A DNA stretch of 64,000 nucleotides from Lachnospiraceae bacterium (GCA_024681595.1 JAILAN010000080.1:1-64000), one strand, 5' to 3'. Positions 16,315 through 26,687 are shown, numbered from the stretch's first letter. Notes: generated by a model from the sequence alone, not told the origin. A program made the numbers and translations.

Positions 16315-17578
16315 AAGATCAGGCCTCATAGGGCACCCGCTCGGACATTCGATTTCACCGGATATTCACAACTATCTCGGCCGGAGACTGGGGGTAGAAG
16401 TAGATTATACTCTTATGGATACTTCGAAAGAGGATCTGGAGAGCAGCATACTTGGTCTGGCGGAAAACGGAATATGCGGTGTTAATGTAACGGTCCCGTA
16501 CAAAACAGATGTTATCAAAAATCTTAACGATATAAACGATGCTGTCTCCGCAATCGGAGCGTGCAATACCATAGTTACAAAAGACGGCAGATTAACAGGA
16601 TATAATACGGACTGCCTGGGGCTATCCAGGGCCCTTAAAGATCACGGTATCACGCTTAAAGACAAAAGAGTTGCGATACTGGGAGACGGCGGAGCATCCA
16701 AGGCTGTCAGATATGTATGTAATTCCGAAGGAGCCGCTAAGATCCTTCAGTTTAACAGGACTGTCAGGCAGGATAACATCCTGCCGCTTGAAGATGCACC
16801 AGGATATGCGGCAGGTGAACAGTTTGACGTGGTCATTCAGTCCACCAGTGTCGGCATGCATCCTGACTGCAGTGCCTGTGTTATTGACGATATGGCTTTT
16901 TATGAAAATGTACGTACGGGCTATGACATAATTTATAATCCCCTTGAAACTGAATTTATGAAGAGGATAAAGGGATGCGGCGGCACAGCTCATAATGGTC
17001 TTAGAATGCTGCTGTACCAGGGTGTAGAAGCTTTTAAGCTGTTTCACGGTGTTGCGGATATCGCTCATGATATAGAGATGGACTGTTTCCTTAATATGCT
17101 CATAAGTATGAACCGCGCTCTGGTTCTTTGCGGCATGATGGGTTGCGGCAAGAGCACCATCGGCAGACGTCTGTGCGATGATTCGGGATATATTTTTATC
17201 GATACAGATGAAATGATCGAATCTGATACCGGGATGAGTATAAATGACATTTTTGCGAAAATGGGAGAAGAGGCGTTTCGCAGGATGGAAAGTGATACTC
17301 TTATCAAACTGAATAAAATGCTTGATAATGATCCGTCACATAAATATGTGATATCGCTTGGCGGAGGAATGTGTACAAAGAACAATATACCGCTCATACG
17401 ATCACTCGGCGTTACGGCTTATCTGAGGCAAAATGCTCAAACGCTGGCGGCCAGACTTAAGAATGATACTAAACGGCCGCTGCTTAAAAATGACGATACA
17501 TTAAAGACCATAACCGATCTTTTAAATAAACGTGAATCTCTTTATATGGAGGCCAGTGATGAAATTGTTGATTATTAA
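16304..17578 (+). CDS. aroE/aroK: Bifunctional shikimate dehydrogenase-shikimate kinase (AroE-AroK fusion)
   Basis: Two consecutive shikimate-pathway enzymes in one chain. Residues 1-~265 are AroE: LIGHPLGHSISPDIHN, the catalytic Lys in NVTVPYKTDV, NTDCLG (substrate Asp) and the NADP loop ILGDGGASKAV. From ~268 the chain continues without break into AroK: Walker A CGMMGCGKSTIG, FIDTDEMIE, the shikimate-binding FRRMESDTL, ISLGGGM and the lid Arg in KRPLL. All key residues of both halves are present, so both activities are expected. 424 aa is the sum of the two enzymes. yqeG overlaps it at the 5' end and aroQ overlaps it by 20 bp at the 3' end. Confidence 0.92.
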   Translation: MEIRRSGLIGHPLGHSISPDIHNYLGRRLGVEVDYTLMDTSKEDLESSILGLAENGICGVNVTVPYKTDVIKNLNDINDAVSAIGACNTIVTKDGRLTGYNTDCLGLSRALKDHGITLKDKRVAILGDGGASKAVRYVCNSEGAAKILQFNRTVRQDNILPLEDAPGYAAGEQFDVVIQSTSVGMHPDCSACVIDDMAFYENVRTGYDIIYNPLETEFMKRIKGCGGTAHNGLRMLLYQGVEAFKLFHGVADIAHDIEMDCFLNMLISMNRALVLCGMMGCGKSTIGRRLCDDSGYIFIDTDEMIESDTGMSINDIFAKMGEEAFRRMESDTLIKLNKMLDNDPSHKYVISLGGGMCTKNNIPLIRSLGVTAYLRQNAQTLAARLKNDTKRPLLKNDDTLKTITDLLNKRESLYMEASDEIVDY

Positions 17579-17987
17579 CGGTCCGAACCTGAACTTTCTG
17601 GGGATCAGGGAGCCGGATCTTTACGGTAAGGAAAACTACGAGACATTATGTTCCATGATCGAAGATCATGCCCGCAAAAAAGGTATTTCTGTTGAACTGT
17701 TTCAGTCGAATCATGAAGGAGCGATAATCGATAAGATACAGGAAGCCTATCTTACGAAGCTGGATGGGATAGTCATAAATCCCGGGGCCTATACACATTA
17801 CAGTTACGCAATCATGGACGCGTTAAAATCCGTAGATATGCCCAAGATAGAGGTCCATATCACCGATATTGACAGCCGCGAAGAATTCCGCAGAACATCT
17901 GTTACATCCAACGGATGCGATGAAGTGATAAAGGGTCATGGTCTTACGGGTTATCTTGAGGCTATGGACCATATTGCGGATATTTAA
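17559..17987 (+). CDS. aroQ: Type II 3-dehydroquinate dehydratase AroQ
   Basis: Dodecameric cytosolic enzyme converting 3-dehydroquinate to 3-dehydroshikimate, the substrate of the AroE half encoded just upstream. Landmarks are INGPNLNFLGIREPDLYG with the catalytic Tyr, QSNHEGAIIDKI, INPGAYTHYS, EVHITDIDSREEFR and the catalytic His in GHGLTGY. The start is ATG 17559 (MKLLIINGPN) behind GGAGG; an upstream in-frame GTG at 17532 would add nine unconserved residues. 142 aa is normal. With aroE/K it provides three consecutive pathway steps from one transcript. Confidence 0.95.
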   Translation: MKLLIINGPNLNFLGIREPDLYGKENYETLCSMIEDHARKKGISVELFQSNHEGAIIDKIQEAYLTKLDGIVINPGAYTHYSYAIMDALKSVDMPKIEVHITDIDSREEFRRTSVTSNGCDEVIKGHGLTGYLEAMDHIADI

Positions 17988-17995
17988 ATTTTTCC

Positions 17996-18024
17996 TTGTA
18001 ATATTGGGGCTTTTGTAATAAAAT
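17996..18024 (+). promoter_or_regulatory. Promoter of efp
   Basis: TTGTAA (17996-18001) and TAAAAT (18019-18024) with a 17-bp spacer in the aroQ-efp gap. A strong AGGAGG (18051-18056) precedes the efp ATG. Confidence 0.6.
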
Positions 18025-18067
18025 GTTTGGGAATTGTATTGTAGATTGTTAGGAGGATTATTCAGTT

Positions 18068-18625
18068 ATGATTTCTGCAGGTGATTTCAGAAATGGTATA
18101 ACCATTGAATTGGAAGGTTCTGTTTATCAGATAATCGAGTTTCAGCATGTTAAGCCCGGTAAGGGAGCTGCATTCGTCAGAACCAAGCTTAAGAATGTCA
18201 TCAACGGCGGAGTAGTGGAAAAGACTTTCAGACCTACTGAAAAGTGTCCGCAGGCACGTATTGATAGAAAAGATATGCAGTATTTGTATTCGGACGGTGA
18301 CCTTTATAATTTCATGGACGTTGAGAATTATGAGCAGATCGCATTAAACCAGGATACGGTTGGTGATTCGTTAAAGTTTGTCAAGGAAAATGAAATGGTC
18401 AAGGTCTGCAGTTACAACGGATCAGTGTTCTCTATAGAGCCTCCTTTGTTCGTTGAACTGGCTATTACGGATACAGAGCCCGGATTCAAGGGCGATACGG
18501 CTACAGGTGCTACCAAGCCCGCTACAGTTGAGACCGGAGCACAGGTTGCAGTTCCTCTGTTTGTTGAGCAGGGAGACGTGATAAAGATCGACACCAGAAC
18601 AGGTGAGTATCTGTCCAGAGTATAA
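18068..18625 (+). CDS. efp: Translation elongation factor P
   Basis: Relieves ribosome stalling at polyproline stretches by binding between the P and E sites. It has three beta-barrel domains: a KOW-like N domain with the tip loop [15 protein letters not shown] (modifiable Lys at about residue 32), then two OB folds. The C-terminal signature is [17 protein letters not shown]. 185 aa is the usual size. The window encodes obvious clients, for example the TKPP-rich protein at 46123. Modification enzymes (YmfI, EarP, EpmA) are not present nearby. Confidence 0.97.
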   Translation: MISAGDFRNGITIELEGSVYQIIEFQHVKPGKGAAFVRTKLKNVINGGVVEKTFRPTEKCPQARIDRKDMQYLYSDGDLYNFMDVENYEQIALNQDTVGDSLKFVKENEMVKVCSYNGSVFSIEPPLFVELAITDTEPGFKGDTATGATKPATVETGAQVAVPLFVEQGDVIKIDTRTGEYLSRV

Positions 18626-18662
18626 GCTCGGTTCTTTTCTTTCATATATTTGTTAAGCTTGT

Positions 18663-18692
18663 AAGGCAATAACATACGTTATTGCCTTTTTT
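18663..18692 (+). terminator. Rho-independent terminator after efp
   Basis: Perfect 11-bp stem AAGGCAATAAC/GTTATTGCCTT with an ATAC loop, running into six T. Confidence 0.92.
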
Positions 18693-18728
18693 GCGCGTAA
18701 TCAAAGTATGTATTAGAAAGGAATCAAT

Positions 18729-19634
18729 ATGGAGTTTGACATTTTTAAAGAAGATCTTTGTAATATGGTAGGAAATGAGCTGGGAAATGAATATGAGACT
18801 TCGATCAAAACAGTTACCAAGAACAACGGAGTGGTACTGACCGGGATCATGGCTAAAAAGAACGGGTGTAATGTATTCCCGACATTATATATCAATGACC
18901 TGTATGAGGCAGATATATCCGGCAGTGAAATGAAGAGACTGGCGGTGAGGCTGTCCGAGAGCCTTCAGAATTCATCTGCTCCGTCTCCGGACGTTTTAGA
19001 TGATATTTTTGATCTTGACAAAGTCAGAGACAGGATAGCGTTTAAGCTGATAAACACGCGGAGAAATGCGGATATCCTGAGCAAAATCCCACACAGGAGC
19101 TTTCTGGATCTGACCGTGGCTTATTATATCGATGTCTCGAATGATGTTCCGGGAAATGGCGGCACGGCGACGGTCCTTATTCGTGACAATATAATGACCA
19201 GGTGGGATACGGATGAGGAGAGGTTATACGGGATAGCAATGTCTAATATGAAAAGAAATTCACCTGACCATATACTCACCATGGAGGAGATAATCAGGGA
19301 AAAAACGAATTTCATTTATGATGATCCGGGAATCGTGATGTATGTTCTGACTAACAAAGATCAGATGTTCGGGGCTTCTGCTCTTTTATACGGTTCGGCC
19401 ATGAAACAGCTCTCTAAAGAACTGGATCGTAACCTTTACATTCTGCCCAGTTCGGTTCATGAGCTCATCCTGCTTCCCCAGGATGGTGAATCCGATTGCC
19501 GGGCTCTCCTTAATATAGTATGTGAGGTCAATAAAACCGAAGTACCGGATGAGGAAATACTGGCGGATTCGGTCTATATGTATGACAGAGACAGCGAAGA
19601 GGTCTCTTTGGTTGCTCAAAAGGACGAAAACTAG
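18729..19634 (+). CDS. DUF5688 family protein
   Basis: Uncharacterised protein, 301 aa, soluble, no signal peptide or TM. It matches the DUF5688 pattern as I remember it: an N-terminal FKEDLCNMVGNELGNEY, GVVLTGIMAKKNGCNVFPTLYI, then DILSKIPHRSFLDLTVAYYI. The DUF ends in a region with GASALLYGSAMKQLSKEL and LYILPSSVHELILLP. Such genes are frequent and often multicopy in Lachnospiraceae. It has its own AAAGGAATC SD after the efp terminator and is followed by a tRNA gene, so it is probably monocistronic. Function unknown. Confidence 0.8.
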   Translation: MEFDIFKEDLCNMVGNELGNEYETSIKTVTKNNGVVLTGIMAKKNGCNVFPTLYINDLYEADISGSEMKRLAVRLSESLQNSSAPSPDVLDDIFDLDKVRDRIAFKLINTRRNADILSKIPHRSFLDLTVAYYIDVSNDVPGNGGTATVLIRDNIMTRWDTDEERLYGIAMSNMKRNSPDHILTMEEIIREKTNFIYDDPGIVMYVLTNKDQMFGASALLYGSAMKQLSKELDRNLYILPSSVHELILLPQDGESDCRALLNIVCEVNKTEVPDEEILADSVYMYDRDSEEVSLVAQKDEN

Positions 19635-19696
19635 ACTTTTTGCTGTTCTTGTGTTATTATATTGCGAGTGGTGTGTAACATTTTTGTAACAAATCA

Positions 19697-19768
19697 GCAC
19701 TCGTAGTCTAACGGATAGAACGAAGGCCTCCGACGCCTTTAATGCAGGTTCGATTCCTGTCGAGTGCA
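19697..19768 (+). tRNA. tRNA-Arg (anticodon CCG)
   Basis: Folds as a full cloverleaf: acceptor GCACTCG (19697-19703) with CGAGTGC (19761-19767) and discriminator A. The D arm contains TCTAACGGATAGA. The anticodon stem AAGGC/GCCTT encloses the loop CTCCGAC, giving anticodon CCG that reads CGG. The T arm has GTTCGATTC. The 3' CCA is not encoded. It stands alone between two protein genes. Confidence 0.95.
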
Positions 19769-19810
19769 TTAGGCCAATGGCCTTCAGACTTGAAAGGATT
19801 ATCTTGTTTT

Positions 19811-21133
19811 ATGAAAGATGATAACAGGAGCGGCCTTTACGCTGTAAAGGAAAAGCTGACCGATATCAAGGAATGGATATTTGAGCACAGCAGGATAGTT
19901 ATGCCCTGCGTACTTGTTCTGTGTGTAGCCATAACGGTTATCATAGCAGTTAATGCCAACAAGAGAGAGGCGCTTGAGAAACAGGCACAGGAGGCAGCTT
20001 TGGCTGCCCAGGCAGCTGTTTCTTCCGAAGGTTCCGCAAATTCTCTGGAGCCTCCTGCATATGAACTGGAAGAGAATGCTCATGCTGAGCTGAATACGTT
20101 TATTAAGGATTACTATGATGCTATGGCCAAGGGTGATGTCCTTACAGTGACTTCAATGAATACCAACCTGAATGATGTTGAGAAGATCAGGATCAAGGAA
20201 CAGAGCAAATACATAGAACCGTTTCAGGATATCATGATATATACGAAACCGGGTCTTACAGAGAATTCATATGTTGCATATGTTTCTTCCAAGACGAAGT
20301 TTAAGGATCTGGATACTCCGCTTCCCGGGCTTCAGACTTATTATATCGAGACTACTGAGACCGGAGATTTCCGTATTTATAACACCACATCCGATGATGA
20401 TCCGGTATATGAATATGTTTCCAGTCTCGTTCTGCAGGATGACTACATAGATCTTCAGAATAAAGTTACTGTTGAATATAATGACATACTGGCCGAGAAT
20501 ACCGAAGTCAATGAGTTTGTTGCATATTTCACGGAAAAGATGAAAGAAGAGATAGGAGAGTCTCTGGCCAGCATAGAGGCACCTGTTACCGAAGAGGATA
20601 CGACAACCACCGAGGGAGATGATTCCAATCATGCTGCTGTGGTTGTAATTAAGGTAAAAGCTACGGATGTGGTTAATATCAGAAAATCCGATTCCGAAAA
20701 AGCAGATAAGATAGACAAGGCTCAGGTCGGACAGGAGTTTAACCTGATACAGGAGAAGGGCAACGGATGGTCTGAGGTTGAGTATAACGGCGGCTCTGCA
20801 TTTATAAAAAGCGAGTTCCTTGAAGCGGTACAGACTGTTACCATAGGAACCGAGGAGGAGAACACGGATAATACCGATACCGGTGCCGGTGCCGATACAG
20901 GAAATAACAACACAGCAACAACCTCTGACAGTACTGATGTTAAGGGAACGGTCAAGATCAATGATTCCGGTGTCAGGGTCAGAAAAGAACCCAGCACCGA
21001 TGCTGAGATCATAACCACTCTTTATACGGGTGAAAAGCTCGATCTTATCGAATCAATGACCAGCGGATGGTCAAAGATCCGGTATAAAGGTGAATATGGC
21101 TATGTTAAGAGCGAATTCCTCGATGAAGATTGA
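19811..21133 (+). CDS. Membrane-anchored protein with two bacterial SH3 (SH3b) domains
   Basis: Likely cell-surface protein that binds peptidoglycan or another wall ligand through SH3b domains. A short cytoplasmic N terminus and one TM (residues ~37-58) lead into an Ala-rich stalk. An uncharacterised extracellular domain follows (~85-250). The SH3b repeats begin at about residue 280 (VNIRKSDSEKADKI, IKSEFLEA) and 380 (VRVRKEPSTDAEII, VKSEFLDED), separated by an acidic Thr-rich linker. The start is placed at ATG 19811; earlier in-frame codons overlap the tRNA. AAAGGA lies twelve bases upstream, rather far. No catalytic domain is seen. A terminator follows. Confidence 0.85.
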   Translation: MKDDNRSGLYAVKEKLTDIKEWIFEHSRIVMPCVLVLCVAITVIIAVNANKREALEKQAQEAALAAQAAVSSEGSANSLEPPAYELEENAHAELNTFIKDYYDAMAKGDVLTVTSMNTNLNDVEKIRIKEQSKYIEPFQDIMIYTKPGLTENSYVAYVSSKTKFKDLDTPLPGLQTYYIETTETGDFRIYNTTSDDDPVYEYVSSLVLQDDYIDLQNKVTVEYNDILAENTEVNEFVAYFTEKMKEEIGESLASIEAPVTEEDTTTTEGDDSNHAAVVVIKVKATDVVNIRKSDSEKADKIDKAQVGQEFNLIQEKGNGWSEVEYNGGSAFIKSEFLEAVQTVTIGTEEENTDNTDTGAGADTGNNNTATTSDSTDVKGTVKINDSGVRVRKEPSTDAEIITTLYTGEKLDLIESMTSGWSKIRYKGEYGYVKSEFLDED

Positions 21134-21172
21134 TCCTTAAGGCTCGATCAGGATGTGCATGACAGGTATGAT

Positions 21173-21206
21173 GCGGACGGAACGGACAGTTTCGTCCGCT
21201 TTTTTA
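21173..21206 (+). terminator. Rho-independent terminator after the SH3b gene
   Basis: GCGGACGGAAC pairs with GTTTCGTCCGC (one G.T wobble) across a 5-nt loop and is followed by seven T. Confidence 0.9.
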
Positions 21207-21296
21207 TCTTATTGACAGATTCAATGATATGATAAGCGGGAATCATGGATCATGAAGCATTTGTTTTTAATATATTAATCATATGCAAAAAATAAC

Positions 21297-21326
21297 TTGC
21301 CAAGGCTGCATCACATAATATATAAT
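21297..21326 (+). promoter_or_regulatory. Promoter of gdhA
   Basis: TTGCCA (21297-21302) and a consensus TATAAT (21321-21326) with an 18-bp spacer; predicted start near 21333, about 78 bp upstream of the gdhA ATG. Confidence 0.6.
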
Positions 21327-21340
21327 AAAAAAAGTTTTTA

Positions 21341-21362
21341 GATTGTATACAATTATACAATC
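21341..21362 (+). promoter_or_regulatory. Operator-like inverted repeat in the gdhA leader
   Basis: Perfect 9-bp arms GATTGTATA and TATACAATC around a 4-bp CAAT centre, about 8-30 bp downstream of the predicted start. A repressor bound here would block gdhA. The left half also contains TTGTATACAA, itself palindromic and of a type bound by some GntR-family proteins. The cognate regulator is unknown. Confidence 0.5.
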
Positions 21363-21398
21363 TCATAATAAAGAACACTATGAGCAACTACAAGCTAA

Positions 21399-22757
<1,359 letters not shown>

Positions 22758-22805
22758 AGCCTTAAAGAACAGCTGTTATTCAATAATCAGAGAATAAATA
22801 CAGTA

Positions 22806-22845
22806 AAAGAACCGTTCTGCCGATTGACAGAACGGTTCTTTGTTT
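22806..22845. terminator. Strong terminator between convergent gdhA and esterase genes
   Basis: Perfect 14-bp stem: AAAGAACCGTTCTG (22806-22819) and CAGAACGGTTCTTT (22828-22841), followed by GTTT. The A-rich left flank also gives a T-containing tail on the minus strand, so it may serve both convergent units. Confidence 0.88.
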
Positions 22846-22893
22846 GATTATCAGTTACTGTTTTATCTTGTGAGTTATGGTCTCTCCGGACGA

Positions 22894-23778
22894 TCAACTT
22901 ACAACGTGCTTTCTGAAGAAATCCGCCTCATCATCATTACATTCTTTCTGAAAGATATTGTTCATATCTACATGAAAGACATGATATGCTTTTTCAGGAT
23001 CACCACCGCCGTAGATCTTTGATTCAACTTCGATCCCGTGATCTTTAAGAGCCTTTTTAAATGGCTCCAGCTGCGGGAGAAGGTAATCATTAGTCCCGCT
23101 CATCAGGTATACGGGAGGATATGACGGATCAAGGAAATTGGCTGTGCACAGGTAATCGGGAGATTTTTCCTTCCAATCCGGTCCAATCAGGTACTCCGTG
23201 GCATTATCAAGCCCGTCTCTTTTAACGAGAAGGAGGGGATCATACAGACCGCAGTTTAATGCACATGCTCTGATCCTGATATCATGATTGATCTTAAGAC
23301 CGATAAAATCAGCATATTTTGGATTTGAGTAGGCGGCGCTGTATAACGAAGCGTAGTGAGCTCCTGCAGAATCACCGACCAGGAACGCGTTATTTATATC
23401 AAGACCGTATTTATCCTTGTTTTCGGATATCCAGTCCATGACCAGACAGGTATCTTCCAAAGCGGCGGGAAAACCGTGTTCCGGTGCGAGTCTGTACGTG
23501 AAGTTAACGAACGCAAAGCCCCGTGTGGCCATATTCATGCCATAGAACTGATATATTTCTTTGGTGCCGTATACGTATGCGCCTCCGTGGATGCTGATGA
23601 TCACGCTTAATGGTCTGTCGTAATCCTCTGGCAAATAAAGATCAAGAACATTCATTTCCTGGTCAGGACCATACTGGATATTGTCATAACGCCTTATACC
23701 TGCAGGATCTTTCTGATCTTTATCACGCTCTGTGTCTGATTTTTGCCATTCCTTACGAACTTTTAGGTATTCTTCCAT
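22894..23778 (-). CDS. HSL-type alpha/beta-hydrolase (esterase)
   Basis: Cytoplasmic carboxylesterase of the hormone-sensitive-lipase group. The oxyanion motif is HGGAY (in VIISIHGGAYVYG). The nucleophile elbow is GDSAGAH, the acid lies near GTNDYLL and the catalytic His in AYHVFHVDM. It has 294 aa and no signal peptide. It lies 23 bp downstream of the esterase-GH43-CBM6 gene on the same strand. A role in deacetylating or de-feruloylating imported xylo-oligosaccharides is therefore likely, though the substrate cannot be read from the sequence. The convergent terminator with gdhA lies beyond its 3' end. Confidence 0.88.
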   Translation of the reverse strand: MEEYLKVRKEWQKSDTERDKDQKDPAGIRRYDNIQYGPDQEMNVLDLYLPEDYDRPLSVIISIHGGAYVYGTKEIYQFYGMNMATRGFAFVNFTYRLAPEHGFPAALEDTCLVMDWISENKDKYGLDINNAFLVGDSAGAHYASLYSAAYSNPKYADFIGLKINHDIRIRACALNCGLYDPLLLVKRDGLDNATEYLIGPDWKEKSPDYLCTANFLDPSYPPVYLMSGTNDYLLPQLEPFKKALKDHGIEVESKIYGGGDPEKAYHVFHVDMNNIFQKECNDDEADFFRKHVVS

Positions 23779-23801
23779 ATAAAATCCCCCTTTACATCGA
23801 A

Positions 23802-26624
23802 TCAGTGCAGGAATCCGAAGGATTTAAGACGAATCGTTCCTTCGTCACGATATGTCAGGTATATTGCCGATATACCGCTTGTTTTTTCCATACTTCCTTC
23901 GAAATACTCATCTATGTTTGCCGAATTGATACTGATCTTGCCGAGCACAGGACCGTCTATGCTGGTCCTTATCTCAAAATACCCGTGACCGTATCCCTGT
24001 GTGCGGACATACATTCCGGTAACATCTTTGAGGTCAAAATATTTGAATCCCAGAGTATATCCGGAAGTGATGTTTTTAATATACCCGATGTTTCTGTCAC
24101 CGTCGGCTCCATCCTGCGTAATGCAGGGAGACTTGGGATTAACATATATGTCATCATCGTCACCGAAGATGTTACATACGATATAAGCAGGATATTCGGC
24201 TATATCGTTAAGAGGTCCGTTATTTGGACCGCAGGATGTTATCTCAGCCTGCTTGATGCTGCCATCGGGCAGGAATTTGATCTTTTCAAGACAGCCCTGA
24301 CGGGAGAACCAGTTGCCGTTGGTATGTCTGTGATAGAAGATATACCACTCGTTATTTATTTCTATGATACTGCCGTGGTTATTTGCACCGTAGCAGGTTC
24401 TTTTATCAGCAGCCTTGTATGAGTCGATCCCAAGGTCGCAGTTACTTATTATGACTCCACCGTATTTAAAGTCCCTGTCGGTATACTTTGAAGTGGCATA
24501 GCACAGCTCATGCATTACTTCCGATGAGTATACGAAATAGTATGTGTCGTTGCGTTTCCTTATAGAAGGCGCCTCGAAGAACGCATGACCTTCATATCCG
24601 GAGCCTTGACTGTGCATTTTGCCGGGAGCGATGAATTTCATTCCGTCAACTATCGTAAGCATGTCTTTGTCCAGCTTGACATACATTGCTCCGTGTCTGC
24701 TGCTGTCAGTCTGTCCGCAGAATCCGGTATAGAGATAGGTATAGTCACCTTCCGTCAGAACACCGGGATCGAACTGCGGCTCATCACCGTCTTTGCGGCC
24801 CAGAAGCGTACCGTCCTTGTAATGAACATATCCGAGGAATTTATATTTTCCCGCAGGAGTATCACAGACTGCAACGGATACTATACTGAGTCTGTCAAGC
24901 ACATAGAACAGGTAGTATCTTCCGTCGGGTCCCTGCGTCACATCCGGTGCGTACAGACAACCCAGTCGATGAGGATTTTCGGGTTCCTGGGTGCTTTCAT
25001 AGATAACACCTTCATACCTCCATGAACGAAGATCATCAACAGGAGCGGAGTAGCATACATAATCTCCGGGACAGAAGGTAGCGCCGTTAAAGTAATCATG
25101 AGAGCCATATACATATACTCTGTTACCAAATACGTATGGTTCACCGTCGGGGATATACTCCCATGAAGGCAGATATGGATTAAAGCCCTGAAGCGAACTG
25201 TCGATAAGCCCTGACGCTTTTTCTATATCATGCGAATTGCCGACACCGGAAACAGGCCCGTCAGAGGTGAAATTCATCTCATTTTTGTCGTTGTAGCGGT
25301 ATCTTTTCCATTCGGGAAGAGACACACCGTCGAACCCGCACCCGTTGGGATCGCCGGTCTTGATGAAGTTGGTGAAATAATCACACATGTTCATTGCGAG
25401 CTCAAAATGCCTGCCTTTATAGGGACGTGCACATTTTCCTATGTTGTTGAACCAGAACCACAGATCGCACGAATGGAAACATCCGGGATCGTCGCTTCCG
25501 GGAATATCCGGCATGAAACGATAATAGTACATGGCTCCTTTTGAAGGATTTGCCGAATTTCTGTTAAAGACAGCTTTGACAGATGCCTCGATTATCTGAA
25601 CATCGCCTTTTTCGAATACATCATCAGTATCTTCCTTGGGAGCTTTGGCCAGGAATTCATCGAGTGTATTACCGCTTATTACGTTAATGGGAGCGTATTT
25701 ACCTTCAAGGAAGAGTTTGTACGGATCATCCTTGACCATGTTATGATCGATGACAGTAGCCATGAATCCGTTCTGAGCCCGGAATTCGGCATATTTATCT
25801 CTGATATATATTGCATCGAGTTCTCTTGCTTCTTCAAGGCTTTTAACTCCGAGGAACTCAAAGAACTTTTCACCGATCTTTTCTGTTTCTTTGATATCTC
25901 TGGGAACAATGATCGGATCGGTTATAAAGGGATTGCGTATAAGACCGCTCATGATAAATGCGTTCTTTATATCACCGAAGTTATCCTCACATGTCATCTG
26001 TGTCAGAACAGAAGATCCTCCCGCAGACTGCCCGGCTATGGTGATCTTGTTGGGATCTCCGCCGAAGTTTTTGATATTACGGCGAACCCACTTTAATCCG
26101 GCCTGTTGATCGAGATTACCGAAATTGGCAGGCGCATCCGGTGATTCTTTTGTGATCTCGGGATGGGTCAGAAAGCCCAAAGCACCCAAACGGTAATTGA
26201 CACTTACAACAACTACGCCTCTTCTGGCCAGTTGCTCACCGTCAAATTCCATTTCTGCAGTATATCCCCACTGGAATCCGCCTCCGAAGAACCATACCAG
26301 CACCGGAAGAAGGTCATCGGTCTTTTTGGCACCGGTCCAGACGTTAAGATACAGACAGTCTTCATCCATGGGTATTTCCGGATCGACATGCCATTCTCTG
26401 CAATACAGGTCATCGCCGAGTCCCGGGGTATCCTGAACTGAGATAGGGCCATATGAATATGCATTGAGTACTCCGTCCCAGTCAGAGGCCTTCTGTGGAG
26501 CTCTCCACCGGTTCTTGCCGACAGGCGGAGCGGCAAAGGGTATTCCTTTAAAGGCTGTGACTCTGGGATCAGTTCCGGGCAGTCCTCTGACCGCGCCGTT
26601 TTCTGTAACAGTCTGTCTAATCAT
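23802..26624 (-). CDS. Multidomain carboxylesterase-GH43 glycosidase-CBM6 protein
   Basis: Three modules in one 940-aa cytoplasmic chain (no signal peptide). Residues 1-~480 are a type B carboxylesterase: GIPFAAPPVGKNRWRAP, EDCLYLNVWTG, the oxyanion loop FFGGGFQWG and nucleophile elbow GQSAGGSS; the His lies in the HSCDLWFWF region. Residues ~500-800 are a GH43 five-blade propeller: NPYLPSWEYIPDGEPYVFG with the base Asp, YAPDV (second Asp) and FFEAPSIRK (acid Glu). Residues ~820-940 form a CBM6-like beta sandwich. It probably strips acyl groups and arabinose or xylose from hemicellulose oligomers inside the cell. It starts the two-gene unit, with GGGAGG before ATG 26624. Confidence 0.88.
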   Translation of the reverse strand: MIRQTVTENGAVRGLPGTDPRVTAFKGIPFAAPPVGKNRWRAPQKASDWDGVLNAYSYGPISVQDTPGLGDDLYCREWHVDPEIPMDEDCLYLNVWTGAKKTDDLLPVLVWFFGGGFQWGYTAEMEFDGEQLARRGVVVVSVNYRLGALGFLTHPEITKESPDAPANFGNLDQQAGLKWVRRNIKNFGGDPNKITIAGQSAGGSSVLTQMTCEDNFGDIKNAFIMSGLIRNPFITDPIIVPRDIKETEKIGEKFFEFLGVKSLEEARELDAIYIRDKYAEFRAQNGFMATVIDHNMVKDDPYKLFLEGKYAPINVISGNTLDEFLAKAPKEDTDDVFEKGDVQIIEASVKAVFNRNSANPSKGAMYYYRFMPDIPGSDDPGCFHSCDLWFWFNNIGKCARPYKGRHFELAMNMCDYFTNFIKTGDPNGCGFDGVSLPEWKRYRYNDKNEMNFTSDGPVSGVGNSHDIEKASGLIDSSLQGFNPYLPSWEYIPDGEPYVFGNRVYVYGSHDYFNGATFCPGDYVCYSAPVDDLRSWRYEGVIYESTQEPENPHRLGCLYAPDVTQGPDGRYYLFYVLDRLSIVSVAVCDTPAGKYKFLGYVHYKDGTLLGRKDGDEPQFDPGVLTEGDYTYLYTGFCGQTDSSRHGAMYVKLDKDMLTIVDGMKFIAPGKMHSQGSGYEGHAFFEAPSIRKRNDTYYFVYSSEVMHELCYATSKYTDRDFKYGGVIISNCDLGIDSYKAADKRTCYGANNHGSIIEINNEWYIFYHRHTNGNWFSRQGCLEKIKFLPDGSIKQAEITSCGPNNGPLNDIAEYPAYIVCNIFGDDDDIYVNPKSPCITQDGADGDRNIGYIKNITSGYTLGFKYFDLKDVTGMYVRTQGYGHGYFEIRTSIDGPVLGKISINSANIDEYFEGSMEKTSGISAIYLTYRDEGTIRLKSFGFLH

Positions 26625-26661
26625 TTAAGTAACCTCCCAAAACAGTAAAGTTGGATTGACA

Positions 26662-26687
26662 GGCAGTTTATTATGTCTGCCATTATA
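26662..26687 (-). promoter_or_regulatory. Minus-strand -10 box and operator-like repeat upstream of the esterase-GH43 gene
   Basis: On the minus strand TATAAT occupies 26687-26682. Immediately downstream an inverted repeat GGCAG-N10-CTGCC (26662-26681) covers the predicted start. The arrangement fits a repressor site for substrate induction. The -35 is poor and no regulator gene is adjacent. Confidence 0.45.

Noticed and set aside
23356-26441. Several plus-strand frames of 80-270 codons opposite the esterase genes
   Set aside because: They are antisense shadows of two minus-strand genes with intact catalytic motifs and have no SD.
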